Shown: positions 1 through 8,718, counted from the first letter of the stretch. The stretch: DNA of 64,000 bases from Belliella alkalica (GCF_022549785.1 NZ_JAKZGO010000003.1:298439-362438), one strand, 5' to 3'. Numbers and translations: made by a program. The notes: generated by a model from the sequence alone, not told the origin.

Positions 1-96
1 TTTCTCTATAATGCAGGTGTTTCGGCTGTATTTGGACCTGGTACAGTATTGCCAAAGGCCGCAATAGAAATTTTAAATAAAATGATGGAGGGTTGA
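1..96 (+). CDS. C-terminal end of a cobalamin-binding mutase, probably methylmalonyl-CoA mutase (partial)
   Basis: Frame 1 is open from the window edge to TGA at 94-96 and encodes 31 residues. The stretch AVFGPGTVLPKAAIEIL matches the last strand-loop-helix of B12-binding domains, where a FGPGT motif precedes the final helix. In methylmalonyl-CoA mutases this domain sits at the extreme C-terminus, which fits the stop 14 residues after the motif. Only the tail is visible, so another B12-dependent mutase or a separate small mutase subunit cannot be excluded. Confidence 0.6.
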   Translation, partial: FLYNAGVSAVFGPGTVLPKAAIEILNKMMEG

Positions 97-124
97 TTTT
101 CAACCTTTCTTTTTTGATACCCTT

Positions 125-2035
125 ATGAAGTCGATTACTTTAATTTATGATGAAAATCAATTAGACCTCTTGGAAGAAAAGGTTTTGCCCTTATTGAGTA
201 ATAATGTCAAAATCAAGATTCCATACAAAGATCATAGAAAGCACGAGTTTACTGACAATGATTTTATCGTAGCCTATCTATCAGATGAGCAATTGCGTGA
301 ATTATTGGATGTGATCATAGAGAATCACTGGAAAATAGGTTTTTTGCCTCATCCGAAATTGGTGGAGGCAAGGCAGGGTTTTGGGGTGTCTTCAAATCTT
401 GAAATTGCTGTAGATAATATTTTGACTACTGAAGAAGTCTTCGAAATCGATGTCCTGTTGGCAAATGGTCAGCCTGTATTGAATAAGTTGATGATTGGAG
501 ATTCATTCAGCCTTTTGTATGCGGTAGAAAAAGACAGGAATTTTATTTCTCAATTTGCTATTAGGGTTAAGCGATTGTTCAATTCCTTCAGAAGAGTGAA
601 GCTTCATCCTTTCAGTATCAACTGGAGTACAGAAGGAGGGGAGTTTAAAGAAAAGCCAATCGAAACCGCTGCCTTGGGTATGGTGGTGGTACAACATGGT
701 CAGAGTTCTATTTTATCACGCAGAATCATTGAAGGATCTTACGCAAATGATGGTTTGATGCATTGCTTAGTGCTGGCACCAAGTAGTATTTGGGAGATTT
801 TTAAGTTTGGTTTTTTTAGTATTTTCAAATCTTCAAAAAAGAATCGGCTTCCAGACTATGTAGCACACATTAAGACAGAGAAAGTTCATATAAATAGTAG
901 TTCGCCGATTAACTATTCAGTGGATGAAATTCTGATGACATCCAAGTCAATAGAATTGGAAGTAGTGTCAAAAGCTTTGTCAATAGTTCCAGGAAAATCC
1001 TTGAAGACTGAGGATAAGGTCAGAAAAAGCAGAGTCTATAAAACCCAAAATTTGCCACAAGGTGAGTTGAAAAATGAGTTGTTGGAAAGATTCTTGCCAA
1101 TCACCAACCATGCAACTACAGAAGAGTTTAAGTGGCTCTTTACAATCTTAAGGGAGAATTCTAGGCTTAGTTCGAGTTATCTTGTTTTGATGGCATTATC
1201 CACGATCATTGCGACTTTTGGGCTTTTTGGAGATTCATCTCCTGTGATTATTGGAGCGATGATTTTAGCCCCATTGATGTCTCCGATTATTTCATTGGCA
1301 ATGGGTGTTTTGAGACAAGATAATAAGCTGATAAGCGAAAGTTTTAAAACTATAGGTTTTGGCTTGGGGGTAGGCTATCTTTTTGCAGTTTTGATCACTT
1401 GGTTTACTCCATTGAACACGATGAATGGTGAGATTTTGGCAAGGATTCGACCTAACTTACTTGACTTGGGAGTGGCAGCGGCCTCAGGGGTTGCAGGAGC
1501 TTATGCCCATGCCAAGAAAGAAGTTGCAAAAACACTGGCAGGTGTAGCAATAGCAGTTGCACTAGTGCCTCCTTTGGCAGTATCTGGAGTTGGGCTTGGT
1601 TGGGGAGATTGGTCGGTTTTCTGGGGAGCATTACTGCTTTTGGGAACCAACTTGGCAGGAATGGTTCTGGCCGCAGCGCTTACATTCCTTTTTCTTGGGT
1701 TCAGTCCATTCAAACTAGCAAAAAAAGGTTTGACAATATCACTATTCTTTGTGATACTAATCTCAGCGCCGCTGGCTTTTGGTTTTTCCAAAATGGTCAA
1801 AGAAAATAAAATCATGCAAGATCTTAGTGGAAAGGAGATCTCAATTGGTGTATTGAGGGATGTGAAAGTCATTAAAGTGGTTCCGTTAAAGCTTTCAGCA
1901 ACGATTGTGTCAGAGTCGCCTTTGGATATCCAAGAGCTGAATCAGGTGAAAGATGAAATTGAAGAAATATTGTCTCAAAAGATAGATTTGGAACTGTCAG
2001 TGGCGGTTGGTTTGTGGAGGGAGAAAAATGAATAA
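125..2035 (+). CDS. Diacylglycerol kinase-like domain fused to a DUF389 membrane domain
   Basis: The protein has 636 residues. The C-terminal part (about residues 330-560) is a DUF389 domain: several hydrophobic segments with the family signature around PVIIGAMILAPLMSPIISLA, a Gly/Ala-rich segment GVAAASGVAGAYAHAKKEVA, then further membrane helices and a soluble tail. The N-terminal 300 residues look like a lipid-kinase (DAGK/YegS-like) fold: an alpha/beta start, a region resembling the nucleotide loop (GVSSNLEIAVDNIL), and a late beta-rich stretch ANDGLMHCLVLAPSS followed by NYSVDEILM, the usual place of the VDGE motif. The canonical GGDGT loop is not evident, so this domain may be a sensor or a degenerate kinase rather than an active enzyme. 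It follows the mutase tail by 28 bp and may be cotranscribed. The cellular function of DUF389 proteins is not established. Confidence 0.75.
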   Translation: MKSITLIYDENQLDLLEEKVLPLLSNNVKIKIPYKDHRKHEFTDNDFIVAYLSDEQLRELLDVIIENHWKIGFLPHPKLVEARQGFGVSSNLEIAVDNILTTEEVFEIDVLLANGQPVLNKLMIGDSFSLLYAVEKDRNFISQFAIRVKRLFNSFRRVKLHPFSINWSTEGGEFKEKPIETAALGMVVVQHGQSSILSRRIIEGSYANDGLMHCLVLAPSSIWEIFKFGFFSIFKSSKKNRLPDYVAHIKTEKVHINSSSPINYSVDEILMTSKSIELEVVSKALSIVPGKSLKTEDKVRKSRVYKTQNLPQGELKNELLERFLPITNHATTEEFKWLFTILRENSRLSSSYLVLMALSTIIATFGLFGDSSPVIIGAMILAPLMSPIISLAMGVLRQDNKLISESFKTIGFGLGVGYLFAVLITWFTPLNTMNGEILARIRPNLLDLGVAAASGVAGAYAHAKKEVAKTLAGVAIAVALVPPLAVSGVGLGWGDWSVFWGALLLLGTNLAGMVLAAALTFLFLGFSPFKLAKKGLTISLFFVILISAPLAFGFSKMVKENKIMQDLSGKEISIGVLRDVKVIKVVPLKLSATIVSESPLDIQELNQVKDEIEEILSQKIDLELSVAVGLWREKNE

Positions 2036-2170
2036 TTGTGGGTGTTCTAAAATGGAGAGCTAGGTTGTATTGGAGTGTGTCACAGTACAATCGGAGATCC
2101 TGAAAGGAATAATTCGTAAATCGATTCGTGTTATATATAAAATTCAATTATTTGTAGAAAGTCACATTTA

Positions 2171-2200
2171 AAAAAAGGAGGTCAAATTGACCTCCTTTTT
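2171..2200. terminator. Bidirectional terminator between DUF389 gene and ferredoxin
   Basis: A perfect 9-bp stem (GGAGGTCAA / TTGACCTCC at 2177-2195) with a 1-nt centre is flanked by an A-run on the left and a T-run on the right, so it can terminate the rightward DUF389 transcript and the leftward ferredoxin transcript. The very small loop means the inner pairs would open in RNA. Confidence 0.75.
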
Positions 2201-2226
2201 CTCTTATCATCTATCCTTTATTTATA

Positions 2227-2547
2227 TTAATTGTCTTCACCTCTGAGTTTGATCACAGCCCCTTCCAATATTGGGCTGATTCTTACCTGACATGCAAGTC
2301 TGCTTGTTGGGTAGTACTCGGGTAGATTCTCCAACTGATCGAGTTCAGTATCGGTAGCTTCTCCAAGTGCCTCTTCGCCTTCCAAGACTTCTACATGACA
2401 GGTGGCACAAAGAGCCATTCCGCCGCAAGTTGCAAGTACTGGGTATTCTGAAGCTTTCAAGATTTCCATCAAGCTCAGCCCCATGTCGTCAGGAGCTTCT
2501 ATAGATTGGCGATTGCCGTCGTGATCTTCTACTATAAATGTTACCAT
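2227..2547 (-). CDS. 2Fe-2S ferredoxin, adrenodoxin type
   Basis: This 106-residue protein has the cluster-binding pattern of vertebrate-type ferredoxins: Cys41, Cys47, Cys50 (C-X5-C-X2-C) and Cys86. The acidic segment around residues 55-75 is the usual docking surface for reductase and P450 or Fe-S assembly partners. It lies 15 bp downstream of a flavoprotein reductase on the same strand, so the pair probably forms a small electron-transfer chain from NADPH. In many bacteria such ferredoxins serve Fe-S biogenesis, but no isc or suf genes are nearby, so the acceptor is unknown. Confidence 0.9.
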   Translation of the reverse strand: MVTFIVEDHDGNRQSIEAPDDMGLSLMEILKASEYPVLATCGGMALCATCHVEVLEGEEALGEATDTELDQLENLPEYYPTSRLACQVRISPILEGAVIKLRGEDN

Positions 2548-2562
2548 GGTGCAAAGATAAAA

Positions 2563-3567
2563 TTAAAATGCATTTACACCATTGACAGTGGTATATTTGA
2601 AGCTTAATTTTTGATCAGGGTAAACATATTTGAAAGCTGAGTGCATCATGATGGCTGCCTCGTGGAAGCCACAAAGTATCAGCTTCAATTTCCCCGGATA
2701 AGTATTGATATCACCAATTGCGTAGATTCTGTCAACACCAGTAGAGTAGTCAGTGGTATCCACTTCGATGGCATTTTTATCAATACTCAAACCCCAATCT
2801 GCTATAGGTCCAAGTTTTGGACTTAATCCAAACAATGGGATCAAATAATCAGCATCTATTTTTATTTCCTCTTTATTTTTACTTTCTAGAGTAACGCTAT
2901 TTAGCACACCATTTCCACCTACCTGCTTGAGATTTGCAGAAAGGATCAAATCGATTTTACCATTATTTGCCATATCAAAAACCTTCGCAGCAGAATCAGG
3001 AGCACCCCTGAAAGTTTCATTTCTATGAACCAAGGTTACCCTTTTCGCTACATCTGACAAGTAGATAGCCCAATCAAGTGCAGAATCTCCACCACCTGCC
3101 AAGACCACCTTTTTGTCTCTAAAGGTTTCAGGGTTTTTTACCATATAGGTAATGCCTTTTCCTTCAAAATGCTCTAAGTTTTCAAGGACAGGTTTTCTAG
3201 GTTCAAAGCAACCCAAGCCTCCAGCAATTACAATTACCTGAGCATGAACTTTCGTCTTATCACTAGTGGTGACTATAAAAGAGCCATCTTCCTGCTTAGC
3301 AAGGTGATCCACTCTTTCTCCCAAAGTGAATGTCGGATTGAAAGGCTTGATTTGATCCATCAAATTATCCACCAATTCCTGTGCTTTTACTTCTGGATAC
3401 CCTGGGATATCATAGATTGGCTTTTGGGGATAAATCTCCGAAAGTTGACCACCTACCTGAGGTAATGCATCAATCAAATGACACCTCATTTTTAATAGTC
3501 CTGCTTCAAAAACAGCAAACAAACCAACTGGTCCTGCTCCGATAATGCAAATGTCAGTATTAATCAT
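2563..3567 (-). CDS. Ferredoxin--NADP reductase, thioredoxin-reductase-like (YumC type)
   Basis: The 334-residue flavoprotein has an N-terminal FAD-binding GAGPVG loop (residues 10-15), a thioredoxin-reductase-like segment GGQLSEIYPQKPIYDIPGYP, and a second nucleotide loop LAGGGDSALDWA near residue 157 for NADPH. The CxxC redox pair of true thioredoxin reductases is absent. This combination defines the TrxR-like ferredoxin-NADP reductases, which reduce ferredoxin with NADPH. The ferredoxin gene directly downstream supports this. The C-terminal segment contains the IYAIGDINTYPGKLKLI motif that contacts the flavin. Confidence 0.9.
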   Translation of the reverse strand: MINTDICIIGAGPVGLFAVFEAGLLKMRCHLIDALPQVGGQLSEIYPQKPIYDIPGYPEVKAQELVDNLMDQIKPFNPTFTLGERVDHLAKQEDGSFIVTTSDKTKVHAQVIVIAGGLGCFEPRKPVLENLEHFEGKGITYMVKNPETFRDKKVVLAGGGDSALDWAIYLSDVAKRVTLVHRNETFRGAPDSAAKVFDMANNGKIDLILSANLKQVGGNGVLNSVTLESKNKEEIKIDADYLIPLFGLSPKLGPIADWGLSIDKNAIEVDTTDYSTGVDRIYAIGDINTYPGKLKLILCGFHEAAIMMHSAFKYVYPDQKLSFKYTTVNGVNAF

Positions 3568-3616
3568 TTCTCTATTTGTTTATTGGTAAAACCAATGTGA
3601 ATTCAATTTGTTCGTA

Positions 3617-3640
3617 CAAATATAATTAGTATAACAACTA
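3617..3640 (-). promoter_or_regulatory. Promoter region of the ferredoxin reductase gene with possible MarR operator
   Basis: On the minus strand TATATTTG (3617-3624) matches the Bacteroidota -7 box TAnnTTTG and lies 50 bp upstream of the start codon. Overlapping the expected spacer is an imperfect palindrome TAGTATAACAACTA (3627-3640). No good -33 TTTG is present at the usual distance. The adjacent marR gene makes this a candidate operator, but the assignment is inference. Confidence 0.35.
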
Positions 3641-3662
3641 TTTTAAACCTTCTTGGGTTTTT

Positions 3663-4094
3663 CTATTCCAGATTATTATAAATAGTGTTCAAAATCCTTT
3701 TAAATTCTTCAAAATCCTTTGAATCAAGGTTTTCCCAAGCTTTTTCTCTTATTGATGCTACCTGTGGCTTAAGCGATTCGACTTTCTCTATTCCATCTTC
3801 AGTAAGATGAAGTTGAAAGCTTCTCCTGTCTTGTGGATGTGGTATCCTTTCCACGTATCCTTTTTTTGAAAGTATATCTATGATCCTTGTCAAAGTAGGG
3901 TGGTCTTTGAATACCAGTTGTGCTAATTCGGTCTGGCTTAGCAATTCATTTTCAGCAAGATTTTTCAGCACCAACCATTGATCTACCGTAATGTCAAATT
4001 CCCCAAGATTAAACTTCTGCTGTGCATATTGTTTTACTTTTCTGGCAGTTCTGTCCAGTAGAAATGAATACTTGCTGAATTGTACTTGTGTCAT
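3663..4094 (-). CDS. MarR-family transcriptional regulator
   Basis: A 143-residue winged-helix protein with the MarR layout: N-terminal dimerisation helix, helix-turn-helix around residues 50-75 (LSQTELAQLVFKDHPTLTRI), the wing with KGYVERIPHPQDRRS, where DRR is the conserved beta-hairpin motif, and a C-terminal dimer helix. It sits upstream of and co-directional with the ferredoxin reductase-ferredoxin pair and probably controls it and itself. A TATATTTG -7 box lies on the minus strand at 4112-4119, just before the start. The ligand cannot be predicted. Confidence 0.9.
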   Translation of the reverse strand: MTQVQFSKYSFLLDRTARKVKQYAQQKFNLGEFDITVDQWLVLKNLAENELLSQTELAQLVFKDHPTLTRIIDILSKKGYVERIPHPQDRRSFQLHLTEDGIEKVESLKPQVASIREKAWENLDSKDFEEFKRILNTIYNNLE

Positions 4095-4176
4095 ACCAAT
4101 AGTTAGTGTGACAAATATATGGAAAAAATATATCTAAAATTAAAAACCCTATAAAAATTATAGGGTTAATTGTAAA

Positions 4177-5034
4177 TTAATTTGATGCGAGGTTTCTATA
4201 GATCAAACTTCCTTCCTTGTCCCATTCTGCCCTTATATAGGGTCTGAAATTTTTGGTGAAGGGTTTTTCCTGATATTGAATCTCCCTCTTCCTGATAGCG
4301 GTGGTATTTTTGGTGTCCCAGTATTCTGTCCAAATACCGACTTTTTCACCGTATTTATATTCCCCGATAACTGCAGCTTGTCCATTTTGGTAGAAATGAT
4401 AGAAATTACCTTCCTTCAATTCATATTCCACAGGAGTTATTTTTTCGATCACTTTATTGTTTTCGTCGTAGTAAGTCGTCCTAGAATCTTTTGGCCATCC
4501 TTCATTATAATGTCCTTTGTCTAACAAGACACTTTTGGCGTCGAAGGTTAGCCAAGTACCATGCTTGGTGCCGAAATAAAACATGCCTTTTTCTATGACA
4601 GTTTCATTTAGATATTTTTCAAAAGGGCCATGCAGCAATACTCCTTTTGAGGGGTCAAAATCCTTTGAACGAATTATCCTATCTTTTTGATCGTACCAAT
4701 AGATGTCTCTAATATAAGGGTCTACAGTTTTTTGTTCTGATGTGTAATTGAAAACGGTGTATTGAACTTGATCTCTAAATACTTGCCTAGTTCTTCCTTT
4801 TCTGGTTTTCTCTCCGAAGTAAATATTTTTCTTTGCTTTCTTTTTATCCTTTTTCTTTTTTTCCTTTCTGCTTTGTTCATCAAATAGCAAAAGCGGAGAT
4901 GTGGTCGGTAACAATTTATTGGCAACTATTCCCGATGAATCAGGGTCAACGAGTTCCACGTCAGACTTTTTTTGTGCAAACGCGCCCACTTTAAAAGCAA
5001 TCAGCAGGAATAAAAGAATTTTGATCGATTTCAT
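4177..5034 (-). CDS. Exported protein with MORN/YwqK-like repeats
   Basis: The 285-residue protein starts with a signal peptide (hydrophobic core ILLFLLIAFKVGAFA). A lysine-rich stretch (about residues 57-70) follows. The remainder carries repeats in which a description of an action is followed by YDEN/KG-HYNEGWPKD or YKYGEKVGIWTEYWD type phrases, typical of MORN_2 (YwqK-like antitoxin fold) repeats found in many Bacteroidota cell-surface proteins. Substrate and role are unknown. It is monocistronic between the marR and aspartate aminotransferase genes. Confidence 0.7.
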   Translation of the reverse strand: MKSIKILLFLLIAFKVGAFAQKKSDVELVDPDSSGIVANKLLPTTSPLLLFDEQSRKEKKKKDKKKAKKNIYFGEKTRKGRTRQVFRDQVQYTVFNYTSEQKTVDPYIRDIYWYDQKDRIIRSKDFDPSKGVLLHGPFEKYLNETVIEKGMFYFGTKHGTWLTFDAKSVLLDKGHYNEGWPKDSRTTYYDENNKVIEKITPVEYELKEGNFYHFYQNGQAAVIGEYKYGEKVGIWTEYWDTKNTTAIRKREIQYQEKPFTKNFRPYIRAEWDKEGSLIYRNLASN

Positions 5035-5131
5035 GATCTGAATAACGTGTTCTTTTTAAGTTTATTGAGCATTAAAATTACTAATTCGCAATCAAATCTC
5101 AGTTATGTTTAGAATTAAAGTTTCAAATCTT

Positions 5132-5139
5132 TAATTTTG
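5132..5139 (+). promoter_or_regulatory. Possible -7 box of the aminotransferase promoter
   Basis: TAATTTTG matches TAnnTTTG and lies 28 bp before the start codon at 5168. The -33 region at the 19-nt spacing has TTTA rather than TTTG. Confidence 0.35.
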
Positions 5140-5167
5140 ACAAAATTTTAAAAAAACAACCACTAGA

Positions 5168-6370
5168 ATGAATTCAATCCTATCAGACCGAATTAACCAA
5201 ATGGAAGAGTCAGCAACGCTGGCAATGGCAAAAAAAGCTAGAGAGCTAAAAGGCCAAGGAATAGATATTATAAGTTTGAGTCTTGGAGAACCAGATTTCA
5301 AAACGCCAAAACATATTCAGGAAGCAGCAAAGGCTGCAATCGATGAGGGGAAATATTTTGCTTACCCTCCTGTGGCAGGGTATCAGGATTTGAGAGAGGC
5401 AATAGCCAAAAAGCTACGTGATGAAAATAACATAAGTGAAGCAAAAGCTGAAAACATAGTCGTTTCTACTGGAGCTAAGCATTCTATCGCTAACATATTT
5501 ATGTGTATGCTTAATGAAGGTGATGAAGTAGTTATTTTTTCACCCTATTGGGTTTCTTATGCAGAGATCATCAAGTTGGCAGGTGGTGTTCCTGTTTTGA
5601 TTGAAGGTACTTTGGAAAATAATTTCAAAGCAACAGCTGCGCAGTTGAAAGATGCAATGACAGCTAAAACAAAAGCAGTAATCTATTCTTCACCTTGCAA
5701 TCCCACAGGTTCAGTTTTCAGCAAGGAAGAATTGGAGGCTATCGCTGAAGTAGTAAAAAGCCAAGAAGGTGTATATGTGATCGCTGATGAGATTTATGAA
5801 TTGATCAACTTCACTGGAAAGCATGCAAGTATAGGTTCTTTCCCAGGGATGTTTGAAAGGACAATCACCGTAAACGGATTCTCAAAAGGTTATGCAATGA
5901 CAGGATGGAGAGTAGGATATATTTGTGCTCCTTTATTTATCGCCAAAGCTTGTGAGAAGATGCAAGGTCAATTCACCTCAGGTGGTACAGGTATCGCACA
6001 AAGAGCTGCCTTGGCAGCAATATCAGGAGATCAAAATCCTTCCAAAGAAATGGAGAAGGCGTATTTAGGACGTAGAGAATTGGTGTTGGAATTGTTGAGA
6101 GATATTCCAGGGATTAAAACACACGTTCCCGAAGGAGCTTTTTACTTCTTTCCGGATGTGACTGCTTTCTTTGGAAAAAGTGCCGATGGAAAGCAAATAA
6201 ATGATGCAGATGATTTGTGTATTTATTTGCTAGAGAAAGCGAACGTTTCAGTAGTGACAGGAGCTGCATTTGGTGCTCCTGATTGTTTTAGGCTATCATA
6301 TGCAGCCTCAGAAGAGGATTTGAAAGAAGCTTTGAAAAGGATGAAAGAAGCTTTGGGAAAGTTGTCTTAA
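5168..6370 (+). CDS. aspC: Pyridoxal-phosphate aspartate aminotransferase (class I)
   Basis: The 400-residue enzyme shows the full class I aminotransferase signature: a YPPVAGYQDLREAIA segment near residue 60, NPTGSVFSKEEL, the cofactor-contacting DEIYE motif, the Schiff-base lysine in GFSKGYAMTGWRVGY (Lys240), and the substrate-carboxylate arginine in FRLSYAAS near the C-terminus. Length and motifs match the bacterial Igamma-type aspartate/prephenate transaminases. It converts aspartate and 2-oxoglutarate to oxaloacetate and glutamate in the cytosol. Some family members also act on prephenate or kynurenine, so the exact specificity is open. Confidence 0.88.
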   Translation: MNSILSDRINQMEESATLAMAKKARELKGQGIDIISLSLGEPDFKTPKHIQEAAKAAIDEGKYFAYPPVAGYQDLREAIAKKLRDENNISEAKAENIVVSTGAKHSIANIFMCMLNEGDEVVIFSPYWVSYAEIIKLAGGVPVLIEGTLENNFKATAAQLKDAMTAKTKAVIYSSPCNPTGSVFSKEELEAIAEVVKSQEGVYVIADEIYELINFTGKHASIGSFPGMFERTITVNGFSKGYAMTGWRVGYICAPLFIAKACEKMQGQFTSGGTGIAQRAALAAISGDQNPSKEMEKAYLGRRELVLELLRDIPGIKTHVPEGAFYFFPDVTAFFGKSADGKQINDADDLCIYLLEKANVSVVTGAAFGAPDCFRLSYAASEEDLKEALKRMKEALGKLS

Positions 6371-6387
6371 TTAGCTAATGTTTATCT

Positions 6388-6421
6388 GGAGGTCATTTGA
6401 GTTTATTTTCATTTGGCCTCC
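6388..6421 (+). terminator. Hairpin after the aminotransferase gene
   Basis: GGAGGTC and GGCCTCC pair over 7 bp with one G-U pair around a 20-nt loop just after the stop. The following T-rich stretch is interrupted, so it may be a weak terminator. A TATATTTG -7-like box for the next gene starts at 6425. Confidence 0.5.
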
Positions 6422-6459
6422 AGTTATATTTGTTTTCCTTCAACTATTTTGTTATTAAT

Positions 6460-7170
6460 ATGGTAAAGGCTGTAGTAATTACACCAGTAAAGAATGCAAT
6501 AGAAACCACTTTGGATACAGCAAAGGCCATAAGTGAATCTGATATTAAAGTAAAACATATTATTTTTAATGACTTTAGTAGTGAAGATACTAGAGAGAAG
6601 TTGGAAGCAAACCGTGCAATTTTTGGATATGAATTGATCCATTTAGAGGATTTTGTAAGTAAACCTTCACCTAACTATGATTATGTTCTGCAAAAGGGGC
6701 AAAGTATAGCTCTTGACGAGAAATTGCCAATGATTATAGTAGAGTCTGATGTTGTAGTAAAGAAAGATACTTTTTCAAGATTACTTGATTTTCTTGCTCT
6801 CAATGAAAAATCAGGTATGATTGGAGCAATAACTGTAGATGAAGTTGGGATGACAAATTTCCCATATCTCAAATTTAAAAATGAAAAAAAGAACGTAATT
6901 CAAACAGAAAGGAGTTTAAGCTTTTGTTGTACTTTGATTTCGCTACCTCTATTAAAGCAGTTTGACCTAAACCGTCTAGAGAGGTCAAAAGATTGGTTTG
7001 ATACAACTATTTCAAAAATGTCCATTAATCTTGGGTTCAGAAACTTTGTGCTAAATGATGTGCAGGTTTGGCATAGACCACATGGAAGTCGCCCTTGGAA
7101 ACAACTGAAATATACCAATCCAATTAAGTATTACTGGCAGAAATTTATTTTGGGTAGGGATAAAATTTAA
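6460..7170 (+). CDS. Glycosyltransferase-like protein, GT-A fold (family 2 related)
   Basis: I start at the ATG at 6460 (236 residues) because an in-frame TTG at 6397 lies inside the preceding hairpin and would add 21 hydrophobic residues not typical of the family. The N-terminus VKAVVITPVKNAIETTLDTAKAI followed by HIIFNDFSSEDTREKL is the GT2 nucleotide-sugar fold, in which a strand-loop and DDxS-like motif bind UDP. ESDVVVKKDTF near residue 92 takes the place of the DXD metal site. The C-terminal WHRPHGSRPWKQL is consistent with an acceptor loop. Its target (surface glycan or protein) is unknown. Another GT2 gene lies convergently downstream. Confidence 0.7.
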   Translation: MVKAVVITPVKNAIETTLDTAKAISESDIKVKHIIFNDFSSEDTREKLEANRAIFGYELIHLEDFVSKPSPNYDYVLQKGQSIALDEKLPMIIVESDVVVKKDTFSRLLDFLALNEKSGMIGAITVDEVGMTNFPYLKFKNEKKNVIQTERSLSFCCTLISLPLLKQFDLNRLERSKDWFDTTISKMSINLGFRNFVLNDVQVWHRPHGSRPWKQLKYTNPIKYYWQKFILGRDKI

Positions 7171-7227
7171 TTACCAAATAGTTATTCCCTTCCTTAGCAG
7201 TAGCCAAACAAAACGATATATTGTAAA

Positions 7228-7317
7228 TCAGTTGATGCACCTAGATAACTAATCTACTAATAACCCTTGTCTGCTAAGCCTAGGCGCAAAGGTCTGGCGT
7301 AAGTTACGATTATTCGC
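7228..7317. repeat. Dispersed intergenic repeat, copy 1 (about 90 bp, degenerate)
   Basis: This segment aligns over its whole length, without large gaps, to 17849-17937. Shared blocks are TAACTAnTCTACT, TAAC(C/T)CTTGT, GCCTAnGC, AGG and CGATTAT(T/C)CGC. Within it an imperfect hairpin of the form CTTGT...GCCTAGGC...AAG can be drawn. It lies between two convergent glycosyltransferase genes. Confidence 0.6.
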
Positions 7318-7335
7318 TTGAGCAAGTCTTTTGAT

Positions 7336-8139
7336 TTAGCTTTTTGCGTTATTACGGATATTGATATTAGCAAATATAGATTTAATCTTATTGATGATAT
7401 TTGAAAGGCTTCTTTGGTGGTGAAGAGGTCCATTTAGATATTTGAAGAAAAAATCCTTATGTTTTTGGTTAAGATAATCTATAGTTTTGTTTTTTCCTTT
7501 TTTAGAAAAAATCTTCCTTCTTGATTTTTCAGCAGTTCTGTAATAAAACCCGACAAATGGTAGCTGTACGACTTCCCCACCAGATTTTAAAAGCGAAATC
7601 CAAAATTCCCAGTCCTCCCATCCACCTCTCATTTCTACATCAAACCCCCCAACCGACAGCCAATCTTCTTTCTTGAACATTGCACTTACAAATATCATAT
7701 TGTCTTTTGCAAGTGACTCTAATGAAAATGGTTTTAGTTTCCATGGCCCATTTTTCTTTCCGAATTTTTCGGCTTTGCAATATACTAGTTTGATATTCTC
7801 CGATTTGAAAAATGTGTCTACCGCTTCTAATATGTAGTCTTTTGAAATCAAATCATCTCCATCCAGAGGTAAGATTATTGTCCCTTTTGCTTTTGATATA
7901 CCGGCATTTCTTGCAGCGGAGGGGCCTGCATTTTTTTGCTCGATTCCGAGAATGTTTTCATATTCATTTTCTAAAGACCTTATTACTTCCCCTGATTTGT
8001 CAGTGGATCCATCATTGACAATGATGATTTCAACTTTCGGATATGATGATTGTAATACAGAGCTTACTGTTTCTTGGATGTAATCCTGATGGTTGAAACA
8101 TGGGATGATAACTGAAACAAGAGGCTGATTATTTATCAT
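7336..8139 (-). CDS. Family 2 glycosyltransferase
   Basis: The 267-residue protein is a classical GT2 (GT-A fold). VSVIIPCFNHQDYIQETVSS opens the nucleotide-binding domain, IIIVNDGSTDKS supplies the uracil-contacting aspartates, LPLDGDDLI (about residue 92) is the DXD metal motif, and GGWEDWEFWISLL (about residue 170) carries the ED catalytic-base motif. A basic tail follows. Such enzymes add a sugar to surface polysaccharide or protein glycans at the inner face of the membrane. There is no polysaccharide gene cluster around it. Confidence 0.9.
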   Translation of the reverse strand: MINNQPLVSVIIPCFNHQDYIQETVSSVLQSSYPKVEIIIVNDGSTDKSGEVIRSLENEYENILGIEQKNAGPSAARNAGISKAKGTIILPLDGDDLISKDYILEAVDTFFKSENIKLVYCKAEKFGKKNGPWKLKPFSLESLAKDNMIFVSAMFKKEDWLSVGGFDVEMRGGWEDWEFWISLLKSGGEVVQLPFVGFYYRTAEKSRRKIFSKKGKNKTIDYLNQKHKDFFFKYLNGPLHHQRSLSNIINKIKSIFANINIRNNAKS

Positions 8140-8686
8140 TTGAGTTTAGACGAAATTTTGTATAAAGATACTTGATTCCTTGAAGGCTTTATTTTAATTA
8201 GACTACTTTTTTAAATTTGGATAAATTTTTAACTAGTATAAAATACTTTAATGATTATATATACTGCATTTTTCACACGATTACTTTGGAGTAATCTGTT
8301 AGAGTTTTGGCAATAGAGATAGCTTGGTTTTGTTTGAATTTTGAGAAGTTTTGAGTATCACAAATATTAATATTCTAATTTTTAATTGTTTTTATAGTAC
8401 TCAAAAGTACTCAATATTGAGATGCGTATCAAATAGTCACTTTTTATTTGAATGGAAATAAATTCAAAGTTAATATTTGATTTTAACTGTGGTCATTTTA
8501 ATTTATAAACTGTTGATATATAGATTTATAATATAATTTACGAGGTAAAGTTTACTAGTTTTGTATTAGGATTTAAATTGGATAAATGGCGTTTTACATC
8601 TGCCTTTAAATCCTGATAAAGGTGTCGCTTGAGTAATGTTGTGTTATTATTTTTATAATTTATCTAAAAATACCATGAAGAAAATT
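8140..8686. other. AT-rich intergenic region upstream of small-RNA candidate
   Basis: About 550 bp without a plausible coding frame or clear hairpin. It is markedly AT-rich and contains tandem-like phrases such as AGTACTCAAAAGTACTCAA near 8397. The only organised signals lie downstream, at the promoter and hairpins from 8687 onward. Confidence 0.6.
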
Positions 8687-8718
8687 TTGGAAGTTTGAGA
8701 TAAACTTGTGTATATTTG
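8687..8718 (+). promoter_or_regulatory. Promoter of the small-RNA candidate
   Basis: TTTTG (TTG at 8687-8689) and TATATTTG (8711-8718) are spaced by 21 nt, matching the Bacteroidota TTTG-N17-23-TAnnTTTG promoter. Transcription would start near 8725. Confidence 0.6.

Noticed and set aside
1501..1872. Long antisense frame inside the DUF389 gene
   Set aside because: Shadow of the real gene; low complexity and no start context.
6397..6459. N-terminal extension of the first glycosyltransferase from TTG
   Set aside because: It would be coded by the terminator hairpin of the preceding gene and shows no family similarity.
8674..8699. Seven-codon ATG frame just before the small-RNA promoter
   Set aside because: It overlaps the -33 region and is too short; no ribosome-binding context.
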